Notes under the pieces: model-generated
What the model was told of the DNA's origin: nothing
The model's input: the letters and a program-made list of their open reading frames with translations, nothing else
The model's database searches: none
Position numbers and translations under genes: made by a program
In this document: piece after piece, positions 41,652-48,334 of the stretch
Layout of the letters: every line of letters begins with the position of its first letter
How positions within the stretch are numbered: position 1 is the first letter of the stretch
Assembly: GCA_017389705.1 (NCBI GenBank)
Contig: JAFPEE010000114.1
Span: forward strand, 1-48,334
DNA: 48,334 bases
Reading direction: 5' to 3'
Origin: Prevotella sp.
GTDB lineage: Bacteria > Bacteroidota > Bacteroidia > Bacteroidales > Bacteroidaceae

Positions 41652-42755
41652 TTATTCGCTATAATTATGGTCTATCACTATACTGATTTCTTCGCCAGGA
41701 ACAAGTGGTTGCAGTTCTTCCACCAGACGAGCGGAAAGGGCTGTGTCATCGTGTACGGAAATATCAGGGACAACGTCCACGGAAATCCGATGTTCTTCCT
41801 CAAAATAGTAGAAACCATGAACCTGTAATATCTCCTTGTGCTTGGCCAATGTCTGCATAACGGTACTTTGCAGCTGGCTTCGTTTGTTCTCACCCGTAGC
41901 TATAGCATAGACACCAACGGTCATAATGATGCCATGCTTCTCAAACATCTGTTCAGAGATACGTCGCGTCAGACCATGTATCTGGTGGGCATCCATCGTG
42001 TCATAGACGTTGATGTGCAGCGAACCTATCAAGACGCTAGGACCATAGTTATGTAGGATGATGTCGAACACACCATGAACACCATCAAAAGCCCCGACCT
42101 CCTGCTTAATGTCGTGAACCAGTTCCTGAGAGATCCGTGCGCCAAGAAGTTCGTTGATAGGAGAGGCCAGCATTTCGATACCAGCCTTGATGATGACCAG
42201 CGAGATGAGTGCGCCCAGGATGCCATCGAGCGAAACGTTCCAGAGGAGCATGATACCAGCCGATACGAGTGTGGCCAGTGTGATGACGGCATCGAAGAGC
42301 GCATCGGAACCTGATGCTATCAAGGCATCGCTCTTCAATTGCTGTCCCTGCTTTTTTACGAACTGCCCCAAAATCAGCTTTACCACGATGGCAACGACAA
42401 TGACCACCAGCGTGACAGTGGTATATTCCGGCTCGGTAGGATTAAATATCTTCTTAACCGATTCAATCAATGACGTGATACCAGCCGACAGTACCAGCAC
42501 GGCAATGATGATGGCGCTGAAATACTCCACACGTCCGAAGCCAAAGGGATGTTCGCGGTCGGCAGGTCGCTCAGACAATTTGGTACCGATAATAGTGATA
42601 ACACTCGACAGCGCATCGCTTAGGTTGTTTACGGCATCCATCACGATGGCTACACTACTGGCAAGGATGCCTACAGCCGCCTTGAAAGCAGCCAAAAGCA
42701 CATTGGCAATAATTCCAATGATGCTGGTACGGATAATCATCTGTGAACGATTCAT
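41652..42755 (-). CDS. Cation diffusion facilitator (CDF) transporter
   Basis: A 367-residue CDF-family exporter with six helices. ATG 42755 (MNRSQMIIRTSIIGIIANVL) is used because earlier in-frame starts lie at the promoter. Metal-site motifs are VMDAVNNLSDALSSV in helix 2 (D-x3-N-x-D) and SDALIASGSDALFDAV in helix 5. The C-terminal cytoplasmic domain includes DIILHNYGPSVLIGSLHINV. It exports a divalent metal such as zinc, iron or manganese; the Asn in site A argues against a clean zinc assignment. Confidence 0.86.
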   Translation of the reverse strand: MNRSQMIIRTSIIGIIANVLLAAFKAAVGILASSVAIVMDAVNNLSDALSSVITIIGTKLSERPADREHPFGFGRVEYFSAIIIAVLVLSAGITSLIESVKKIFNPTEPEYTTVTLVVIVVAIVVKLILGQFVKKQGQQLKSDALIASGSDALFDAVITLATLVSAGIMLLWNVSLDGILGALISLVIIKAGIEMLASPINELLGARISQELVHDIKQEVGAFDGVHGVFDIILHNYGPSVLIGSLHINVYDTMDAHQIHGLTRRISEQMFEKHGIIMTVGVYAIATGENKRSQLQSTVMQTLAKHKEILQVHGFYYFEEEHRISVDVVPDISVHDDTALSARLVEELQPLVPGEEISIVIDHNYSE

Positions 42756-42806
42756 TTTGCTGTAATAAAAGACCTTTTCTTCATAAACTATCCTAATTCT
42801 AAGGTG

Positions 42807-42814
42807 CAAATTTA
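42807..42814 (-). promoter_or_regulatory. -7 box of the CDF gene
   Basis: Minus-strand TAAATTTG, 52 bases before the ATG. Confidence 0.55.
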
Positions 42815-42884
42815 CAAAATCTTCTGAAAAATCACTAACATTGCCCTGTTAATACAACAAAGTTTAAGATATGACTCACGTACT

Positions 42885-43050
42885 TGTTCCCAAGGATATC
42901 GTGGTATGACGTTCTAAGTGGGGAAAAGACCCGTGCAAACAGGGATTGAGACGGCATGTAACAGGGAGAGAGGCGGCATCTAACCAGATTCGGGCGGCCG
43001 CCCTAATTCATGCGGGCGGCCGCCCTTATATATTGGAGCACCCGCCCTTA
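42885..43050 (-). repeat. Dispersed inverted repeat, right arm (IR-R), 166 bp
   Basis: The reverse complement of 18601-18766 with scattered differences, same length. The central palindrome block TAATTCATGC between GGGCGGCCGCCC arms reads in the same direction on the plus strand in both arms, so the core is inverted relative to the rest of the repeat. Its outer end abuts the vanX duplicate. Confidence 0.8.
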
Positions 43051-43115
43051 ATACTAAGGAAAGTACAGGGGGCAGCGCAACTGACGATGCCAGTCAGTTT
43101 GTAACCATTACCGAC

Positions 43116-43763
43116 GTGGTGTCCGATGTAATTCTGGAGATCCGTTACTTCGGCACATACAACTTTGTGGGAACCCGCATCGACGGCTACGAGGAGCCGA
43201 CGGCACTACTCACTCGTCAGGCTGCTGACAGTCTGAAGGCCGTCAGCGACGACGTGAAAGCCCAAGGCTATCGCCTGAAGATCTACGATGCCTACCTTCC
43301 GCAGAAAGGCGTTGACCACTTTGTGCGCTGGGCAGAGGACATCGCCGACACACTGATGAAGCCTTACTTCTATCCAGATCTCGACAAGAGTGTACTCTTT
43401 CCTCAGGAATACATCTGCCTGAAGAGCGGACACACACGTGGCTCTACCATTGACCTGACGCTGTTCGACATGAACACCGAAAAGGAACTCGACATGGGCG
43501 GCGCCTTCGACTGGTTCGGTCCTGAGAGCCATCCCGACTTCTGTGGCAATCCTGAGACGGGTGAGCACACGGGCGACAACAGCAAGAGTCCTGCCAATCC
43601 GAAACGTAGCATCACCCCCGAGCAGTTCAAGAACCGTATGATCTTGCGTCAGGCCATGCTCCGTCACGGATTCAAGCCTTTCGACACCGAGTGGTGGCAC
43701 TTCACGCTGAAGGACGAACCCTTCCCAGATACATATTTCACCTTCCCCGTCAAACAACTATGA
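43116..43763 (+). pseudogene. VanX-like dipeptidase copy 2, leaderless and with an active-site Arg-to-Leu change
   Basis: A 215-residue ORF almost identical to the mature part of copy 1 at 31762-32556. The coding match extends upstream without an ATG to about 43070 (SATDDASQFVTITDVV), then switches to repeat IR-R, so signal peptide and start are missing; the first in-frame start is a GTG at 43116. Zinc motifs SGHTRGSTIDLTLFD and EWWHF are intact, but DAYRP has become DAYLP at 43296-43298. That Arg stabilises the transition state in VanX. The copy is likely inactive. Confidence 0.75.
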
Positions 43764-43907
43764 ATATGGAAAATTTTGAAGAGATATTGATAAAGGACTT
43801 AAAAGCATATAGAATCCTTTTATCTGTTGCCGTGCACTCCTTGATGTGCATGACCGTGCATGCACAACTGCTGCATACAACAGCCCGTCCTCATATATAT
43901 TTCTACA

Positions 43908-45104
43908 TCACTCTTTATACTCCAAGGCAAGTCCACCTTCGCTGGTTTCCTTATAGAGCGAGGGTAGGTCGTGGCCTGTGCGCTTCATCACCTCCACCAC
44001 ATGGTCGAATGAAATGCGGTGGTTGCCGTCGGAAGCGATGGCATATAAGGCGGCATCGGTAGCCCGTGCAGCTGCAAAGGCATTACGCTCGATACAGGGA
44101 ATCTGAACCAATCCGCAGATAGGGTCGCAGGTCATACCAAGATGATGCTCCAGTCCCATCTCCGCAGCGTATTCTATCTGGTTGGGACTTCCTCCCCATA
44201 GTTGGCAACCGGCAGCCGCCGCCATAGCACAGGCTACACCTACTTCACCTTGACATCCCACATCTGCTCCACTGATACTGGCATTGTGCTTAACCACGTT
44301 GCCAAAGAGTCCTGCTGTAGCAAGGGCTCTCAGAACGCGCTGCTCGGAGAATTCCAAATTGCGGTATGCCCCATAGAGAATGGCAGGAAGAACACCACAA
44401 CTGCCACAGGTGGGAGCCGTCACAATCGTACCTCCACAGGCATTCTCTTCAATAACTGCCAATGCATAGGAATAGAGTAGGGCACTGTAATGAGCCGTTT
44501 CATTGTATCCTTGAGCTTTCACATAATAAGATACAGCCTTGCGCGACAAGCCTAACGGACCAGGCAGGGCACCTTCTGCATCAATACCTCGTTCTGCGGC
44601 TTTTACCATCGTATCAAAGACTTCCTTCAGAAAATCCCAGATTTCCGGTCCTTCACACTGTTCCACATATTCCCAGTATCCATGACCTGTTTTCTTGCAC
44701 CATGCCATGATGTCCTTGATCTTATGCATCTCATAGACATCGCCGCCAGCAGCGAACATGTCCCCTTCGGCCTTACCCTCCGAGAGTGCACCACCGCCTA
44801 CGCTATATACCGTCCACTCGTCGCCTCCGTCAGCTTTGAACTTCATGCCGTTAGGGTGGTACGGCAGGAAGATCTTGGGTTGCCAAACGATGCTCACAGG
44901 GGCTATCTTACTAAGTACGTCGATGATGGCGACATCGGTCATGTGACCTTTTCCTGTAGCAGCGAGGCTGCCGTAAAGGGTTACTTCGAAACTCTTGGCC
45001 TCGGGATGGCGCTTTGCATAAATACGTGCAGCATTGTCAGGCCCCATTGTATGGCTGCTTGACGGGCCTTTTCCAATACGGAATAGTTCTCTAAGTGATT
45101 TCAT
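43908..45104 (-). CDS. sdaA: L-serine ammonia-lyase (serine dehydratase)
   Basis: A 398-residue single-chain [4Fe-4S] serine dehydratase that converts L-serine to pyruvate and ammonia. It opens with ELFRIGKGPSSSHTMGPDNA (beta-subunit-like substrate loop). Cluster-region Cys are in TAPTCGSCGVLPA, SGADVGCQGEVGVACAM and TCDPICGLVQIPCIERNA. Prevotella uses amino-acid fermentation, which suits this enzyme. It is a complete gene next to broken ones. Confidence 0.9.
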   Translation of the reverse strand: MKSLRELFRIGKGPSSSHTMGPDNAARIYAKRHPEAKSFEVTLYGSLAATGKGHMTDVAIIDVLSKIAPVSIVWQPKIFLPYHPNGMKFKADGGDEWTVYSVGGGALSEGKAEGDMFAAGGDVYEMHKIKDIMAWCKKTGHGYWEYVEQCEGPEIWDFLKEVFDTMVKAAERGIDAEGALPGPLGLSRKAVSYYVKAQGYNETAHYSALLYSYALAVIEENACGGTIVTAPTCGSCGVLPAILYGAYRNLEFSEQRVLRALATAGLFGNVVKHNASISGADVGCQGEVGVACAMAAAAGCQLWGGSPNQIEYAAEMGLEHHLGMTCDPICGLVQIPCIERNAFAAARATDAALYAIASDGNHRISFDHVVEVMKRTGHDLPSLYKETSEGGLALEYKE

Positions 45105-45120
45105 ATTTTAATTCGTTTTG

Positions 45121-45300
45121 TTAATTTCCCCAACCTGGTGGCAAGACAATATTCTCCACGTTGTGCGCCTCGGCAAACAGCGGAGCGATTTCTTCAATAC
45201 TCACGGATAATGTCACCGCCGCCTTCACGAAAGCCCTTGAAAATCTCCTTTTCCGATAGCTTCAAATGATAGTTCACACTAATTTTGGCTATATTAATTC
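45121..45300 (-). pseudogene. Two short gene fragments upstream of sdaA
   Basis: One frame (about 45210-45300) reads ISVNYHLKLSEKEIFKGFRE then GGGDIIREY-stop; a second (45121-45213) reads SIEEIAPLFAEAHNVENIVL then PPGWGN-stop. Both look like coding C-termini without heads. Families not recognised. They lie between sdaA and ldhA and may be remnants of a deleted gene pair. Confidence 0.35.
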
Positions 45301-45340
45301 ATTTTTGTCATGTGATACCCCATACGCTTCAGCTGTTTAT

Positions 45341-46339
45341 TCATTTCACCTCATTTACCAGCTCCTTGCCCTCGCTGAAGTCGAGGATGTTCTGGAGGGT
45401 GGTGAGGGCGATGTTATGCACGGCCTCGCGGGTGAAGAAGGCCTGATGGGAGGTGACGATGACGTTGGGCATCATCAGCAGCAGGGCCAGCTTGTCGTCA
45501 TCAATCATCTTATCGGAGCGGTCCTCGTAGAAGTAGTTGGCTTCCTCCTCATACACGTCGAGGGCGGCAGAACCTACCTGATGGGAGCGCAGGCCGTCGA
45601 TAAGGTCTGCAGTCTTGATGAGCTTGCCGCGACCGGTGTTGATAATCATTACGCCATACTTCATCTTCGTGATGGAGTCGCTGTTGATGATGAACTGCGT
45701 CTCCTTGGTCAGCGGACAGTGCAGCGAGATGATGTCCGACTGCTCGTAGAGTTCGTCGAGCGACACAATCTTTACCTGATGCTCCTTGGCAAAGGCTTCG
45801 TCGGGATAGAGGTCGTAGGCCAGCACATTCATGCCGAAACCACGCAGGATCTTCACCAGTTCCTTGGCAATCTTTCCCATGCCGATAAGTCCTACGGTCT
45901 TGCCGTACATGTCGAAACCAAGGAGTCCACCCAAACGGAAGTTGCCTTCGCGGGTGCGATAAACAGAGCGGTATACCTTGCGGTTCAGGGCCAGCATCAG
46001 CGTGACGGCATACTCTGCTACTGCATGAGGCGAGTAGGCTGGCACACGGACTACGCGGATGCCAAACTGCTTGGCAGCCTGTACGTCGACATTGTTGAAA
46101 CCGGCACAGCGCAGGGCTATCAGTTTCACGCCATAGCCCGCCATACGCTCAATGACACGGGCATCGCACTCTGCATTGACGAAGATACACACAGCGTCAG
46201 CCCCCTGAGTCAGCGAAACGGTATTCAGGCTGAGACGCTCTTTGTAGTACTGAATGTCGAAACCGAAGTTCTCATTCACCTTGGCGAAGTTCTCGCGGTC
46301 GTAGCTCTTCGCATCGAAAAACGCTATTCTTATTGCCAT
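45341..46339 (-). CDS. ldhA: D-lactate dehydrogenase (D-2-hydroxyacid dehydrogenase family)
   Basis: A 332-residue NAD-dependent enzyme that reduces pyruvate to D-lactate. ATG 46339 (MAIRIAFFDAKSYDRENFAK) is used because the longer ORF crosses the promoter. Substrate Arg lies in IALRCAGFNNVDV, the NAD fold in VGLIGMGKIAKELVKIL, NTGRGKLI carries the second Arg, and the catalytic His is in VIVTSHQAFFTREAV. The stop overlaps an ATG of a 16-codon truncated ORF. A deleted copy is at 48033-48325. Confidence 0.87.
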   Translation of the reverse strand: MAIRIAFFDAKSYDRENFAKVNENFGFDIQYYKERLSLNTVSLTQGADAVCIFVNAECDARVIERMAGYGVKLIALRCAGFNNVDVQAAKQFGIRVVRVPAYSPHAVAEYAVTLMLALNRKVYRSVYRTREGNFRLGGLLGFDMYGKTVGLIGMGKIAKELVKILRGFGMNVLAYDLYPDEAFAKEHQVKIVSLDELYEQSDIISLHCPLTKETQFIINSDSITKMKYGVMIINTGRGKLIKTADLIDGLRSHQVGSAALDVYEEEANYFYEDRSDKMIDDDKLALLLMMPNVIVTSHQAFFTREAVHNIALTTLQNILDFSEGKELVNEVK

Positions 46340-46366
46340 AATCTTAAATGATGTTGTTTTTATTTG

Positions 46367-46374
46367 CAAATATA
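46367..46374 (-). promoter_or_regulatory. -7 box of ldhA
   Basis: Minus-strand TATATTTG, 28 bases before the ATG at 46339. Confidence 0.55.
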
Positions 46375-46539
46375 CGCATTTTGGGCGAGATTTATTAATT
46401 TTGCACAGAACTTTTACGATTTCTTTAGACATGGTCGAGGGAAGAGTTCATTTCTCACATTGAGAACGTCAAGGGTGAGAATCTTAAAATGAAAGCAAGG
46501 GACGGCTGACAATAGAGTTGGCCGTTCCTCTTATTTCTA

Positions 46540-47058
46540 TCATTGGCCTTCCAGTTTCTTTAGTTTGTCCTCTAACTCCTTTATCTGGTCTTGATGAATG
46601 GCTTCGCGCAAATTTGATTTGGTTCTTTCTTCCAGTACTTTGAATACGTCGTTAAAGATGTCTTCATGATCAAATGCACCAACAGGAGCACTTGATAATC
46701 CAAACCACTCAGCCTTTGCAGCGTCATCCTGGCCTTTCACCTCCACAGGAGCATCTATCTCTACAAGAAATGCTACGGAAACCGTGCGACCTCTTGGGTC
46801 ACGATCGACTTTGGAGTAAACACCAAGCAGTGTTAAGTCCGAAAGATCAAGTTTTATGCCAGTCTCTTCTTCCAGTTCACGAACGGCACACTGCTCTATT
46901 GTCTCATCCATTTCCATGAACCCACCGGGAAATGCCCAATAGTCTTTGAATGGTTCACCGCCTCTTTGAATGAGTAGAATCTTTGGGAACTCCTCTTTAG
47001 TGATAACAACACCGTCAGCTGTCACTGCTGGTCTCGGATATTTGTATGTATATGCCAT
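46540..47058 (-). CDS. NUDIX hydrolase
   Basis: A 172-residue Nudix enzyme. The complete Nudix box G-x5-E-x7-REUxEExGU is in GGFMEMDETIEQCAVRELEE and ETGI near residues 45-68. It begins MAYTYKYPRPAVTADGVVI, typical of the ADP-ribose/NrtR-like or MutT-like group with a YxYPRPAV start. The last 25 residues are charged and coiled-coil-like (IKELEDKLKKLEGQ). The substrate is probably a nucleoside diphosphate derivative. Confidence 0.85.
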   Translation of the reverse strand: MAYTYKYPRPAVTADGVVITKEEFPKILLIQRGGEPFKDYWAFPGGFMEMDETIEQCAVRELEEETGIKLDLSDLTLLGVYSKVDRDPRGRTVSVAFLVEIDAPVEVKGQDDAAKAEWFGLSSAPVGAFDHEDIFNDVFKVLEERTKSNLREAIHQDQIKELEDKLKKLEGQ

Positions 47059-47071
47059 AATCGATAATGTA

Positions 47072-47293
47072 TTAATCCCAGCCTTCTTCGTCGTTGTTCT
47101 CCATATAGCGGCTCATGCCGTTGTCATCCATGTCATCCTCAGATGCAGGGTCAAAACCACGCATATTATCAGGATTGTGAGAAGGACGACCTTTCCCGTG
47201 AGGCGGGGGAGGGCCGCCAGGGTGCATACCATCAGGTGGTGGAGGTGGTCGATGACCATCAACCCTGCCACTATCGGGTGGTGGCGGTGGCAT
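47072..47293 (-). pseudogene. Pro/Gly-rich fragment of an unknown protein
   Basis: A 73-codon ORF with proline runs (PPPPPDSGRVDG, PPPPPDGMHPGG, PPPPHGKGRPSH) and an acidic tail (ASEDDMDDNGMSRYMENNDE). It has no signal or domain. The reading frame ends upstream at the point where an unrelated plus-strand gene fragment begins, so it is probably a C-terminal fragment whose head was lost. Confidence 0.45.
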
Positions 47294-47674
47294 GTCTATA
47301 AGATAGTAGAAGGTGAATCTGAAACCGTGCTGGATGCTGAAACGTCGGCCAAGATGCGTAGCGACATGGGCATTAAGCCTGAATATGACGAGAATGGTAA
47401 CATCCTGCCCATGATTCTTTGCAACGATGAGTTGGTAGCTTATCTGTCACACGATGAGGAATTTCCTGATGATGCTGAGTTTGCTTCACCCATCAAGTCT
47501 ATTGAACAGGTCTCACTCTTTGGCATCGACTTCATCAAGGCAGTCATCTCCATCTGCCATGAGCCGGAAGAAACCTATGTGCCTCTTTACTTCAAGAAGG
47601 AATATCTGCCCGATGCCAAGAAAGGTACTTTGGTAAGAGGATTCTTATGGATGCAAGGGAAAATTAAAGCTTAA
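47291..47674 (+). pseudogene. 3' fragment of an unrecognised gene
   Basis: The frame ending at 47674 reads HVYKIVEGESETVLDAETSA, PMILCNDELVAYLSHDEEF and IDFIKAVISICHEPEETYVP then LVRGFLWMQGKIKA. It is clearly coding but has no convincing start (an internal ATG at 47355 is possible) and begins where the proline-rich fragment ends head to head. Family not recognised. The join is a likely deletion or inversion scar. Confidence 0.45.
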
Positions 47675-47700
47675 AGCTAATATTTGGGGAGGTTGTACCA

Positions 47701-47777
47701 CGATTTACCTTTGGTGAATCGTTACTGCGCTCGGAAAACTTGAAACAAGTTTCATTTTTCTCTCACTTGTCCCACGA
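47701..47777 (+). repeat. Hairpin element HP5, at the end of a broken ORF
   Basis: CGATT-tACC-TTT-GGTg-AATCG (47701-47721), GCTCGG, hairpin TGAAAC-aa-GTTTCA (47741-47754) flanked by AAA and TTTT, then CTCTCACTTGTCCC. The layout matches HP1 and HP3. On the minus strand it encodes the last residues of the adjacent ORF, and a TAATTTTG motif follows at about 47797. Confidence 0.55.
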
Positions 47778-48030
47778 TTTGAAACAACTTGATAATAATT
47801 TTGCAGTGTAAATGAATCAATGAAGATGGTCTTCGCCTCAGTTGCCTGAGCTGCAAAACGTCTTGCCATAGAAGCCTTGTACAGACCATCAACGGCATCA
47901 ACCATTGCCTTACGAGCGTCATCATCATAGAGTGCCAGCAGCTTGTTGGACTCTATCTTGTGAGTGACACCGGTGATAGGACGAGCCAGACGTACCTCCT
48001 TGGGGTCGAAGTATGCCTCTGCTGCATTGT
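47705..48030 (-). pseudogene. Headless gene fragment adjoining the deleted ldhA copy
   Basis: In one frame it reads YFDPKEVRLARPITGVTHKI, ALYDDDARKAMVDAVDGLYK and RFAAQATEAKTIFIDSFTLQ, then a tail encoded by HP5. It is clearly coding but lacks a start: the frame is open up to the deleted ldhA copy, where identity changes. The family is not recognised. The tail after NYYQ is derived from the hairpin element and may not be original. Confidence 0.45.
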
Positions 48031-48032
48031 AT

Positions 48033-48325
48033 TCATTTTACCTCATTTATCAGTTCCTTGCCCTCGCTGAAGTCAAGGATGTTCTGGAGGGTGGTGAGGG
48101 CGATGTTATGAACGGCCTCGCGGGTGAAGAAGGCCTGATGGGAGGTAACGATGACGTTGGGCATCATCAGCAGCAGAGCCAGTCAGCTCCCTGAGTCAGC
48201 GAAACGGTGTTCAGGCTGAGACGCTCTTTGTAGTACTGAATGTCGAAACCGAAGTTCTCATTCACCTTGGCGAAGTTCTCGCGGTCGTAGCTCTTCGCAT
48301 CGAAAAACGCTATTCTTATTGCCAT
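48033..48325 (-). pseudogene. Internally deleted D-lactate dehydrogenase copy
   Basis: The first ~50 codons (MAIRIAFFDAKSYDRENFAK to LNTVSLTQGAD) and the last ~48 codons of ldhA are present and nearly identical to 45341-46339. Everything between them, including the whole NAD-binding domain, is missing. The join near 48180 shifts the frame, so translation would stop soon after it. Upstream sequence (TAATCTTAAA) also matches that of ldhA and continues past the window end. Confidence 0.8.
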
Positions 48326-48334
48326 AATCTTAAA

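Noticed and set aside
43691-44062. Plus-strand ORF between the vanX copy and sdaA (MENFEEILIKDLKAY)
   Set aside because: Low-complexity repeats of TGCATG and overlap with sdaA; no family or ribosome-binding site supports it, though a short remnant is possible.
46396-46510. Plus-strand TAATTTTG followed by a short frame ending NLKMKARDG
   Set aside because: No start codon in frame and no recognisable product; the promoter-like match may be chance in A+T-rich sequence.

Overview
The window reads as a chromosomal segment from a Prevotella/Segatella-like member of the Bacteroidota. The evidence is the repeated TTTG-N19-TAnnTTTG promoter architecture (for example at 5015-5045 and 25474-25504), many lipoproteins with a Cys lipobox, a TonB-dependent receptor with a BtuG-type surface lipoprotein, a lipidated TamA homologue (TamL), and the VirE_N/BT4734-type primase-helicase typical of this phylum. 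No rRNA, tRNA, CRISPR array or recognisable transposase was found.

Layout. 1-4.9 kb: an AT-rich truncated gene, then a three-gene operon ending in a primase-helicase, preceded by helically phased short repeats. 5.0-10.6 kb: a cobalamin-riboswitch-controlled B12 uptake operon (BtuB-like receptor, BtuG-like surface binder, BtuF-like binding protein, BtuC permease) with no ATPase gene in the window. 10.5-18.4 kb: conserved housekeeping genes (TrmH-family methyltransferase, TamL, MBL-fold hydrolase, cytidylate kinase-like protein, Dcu transporter, membrane acyltransferase). 18.4-21.4 kb: a truncated HU-like gene, one arm of a 166-bp dispersed inverted repeat, tandem DUF6273 lipoproteins and a kinase remnant. 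21.4-31.6 kb: umuDC and small accessory genes mixed with gene fragments. 31.6-38.2 kb: a minus-strand stretch in which nearly identical lipoprotein leader segments precede unrelated enzymes, followed by truncated genes. 38.2-42.8 kb: thioesterase, YccF/DUF4112 pair, pectinesterase, CDF transporter. 42.9-48.3 kb: the other arm of the inverted repeat, a leaderless VanX duplicate with a changed active-site residue, serine dehydratase, D-lactate dehydrogenase, NUDIX, and a cluster of broken genes including an internally deleted D-lactate dehydrogenase copy.

Three features stand out. (1) A family of five dispersed elements of about 60-75 bp with constant flanks and a hairpin whose stem sequence changes while pairing is kept; some copies lie in coding sequence (umuC, an acetyltransferase, the tail of a broken ORF). 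(2) Many junctions where the 5' part of one gene is joined to the 3' part of another, including a clean 39-residue YccF::DUF4112 fusion explained by an 8-bp microhomology. (3) A lipoprotein promoter/signal-peptide cassette copied in front of different enzymes, including an adenosine deaminase that is normally cytosolic. All are read from the sequence by eye; family names rest on motif recognition, not on searches.
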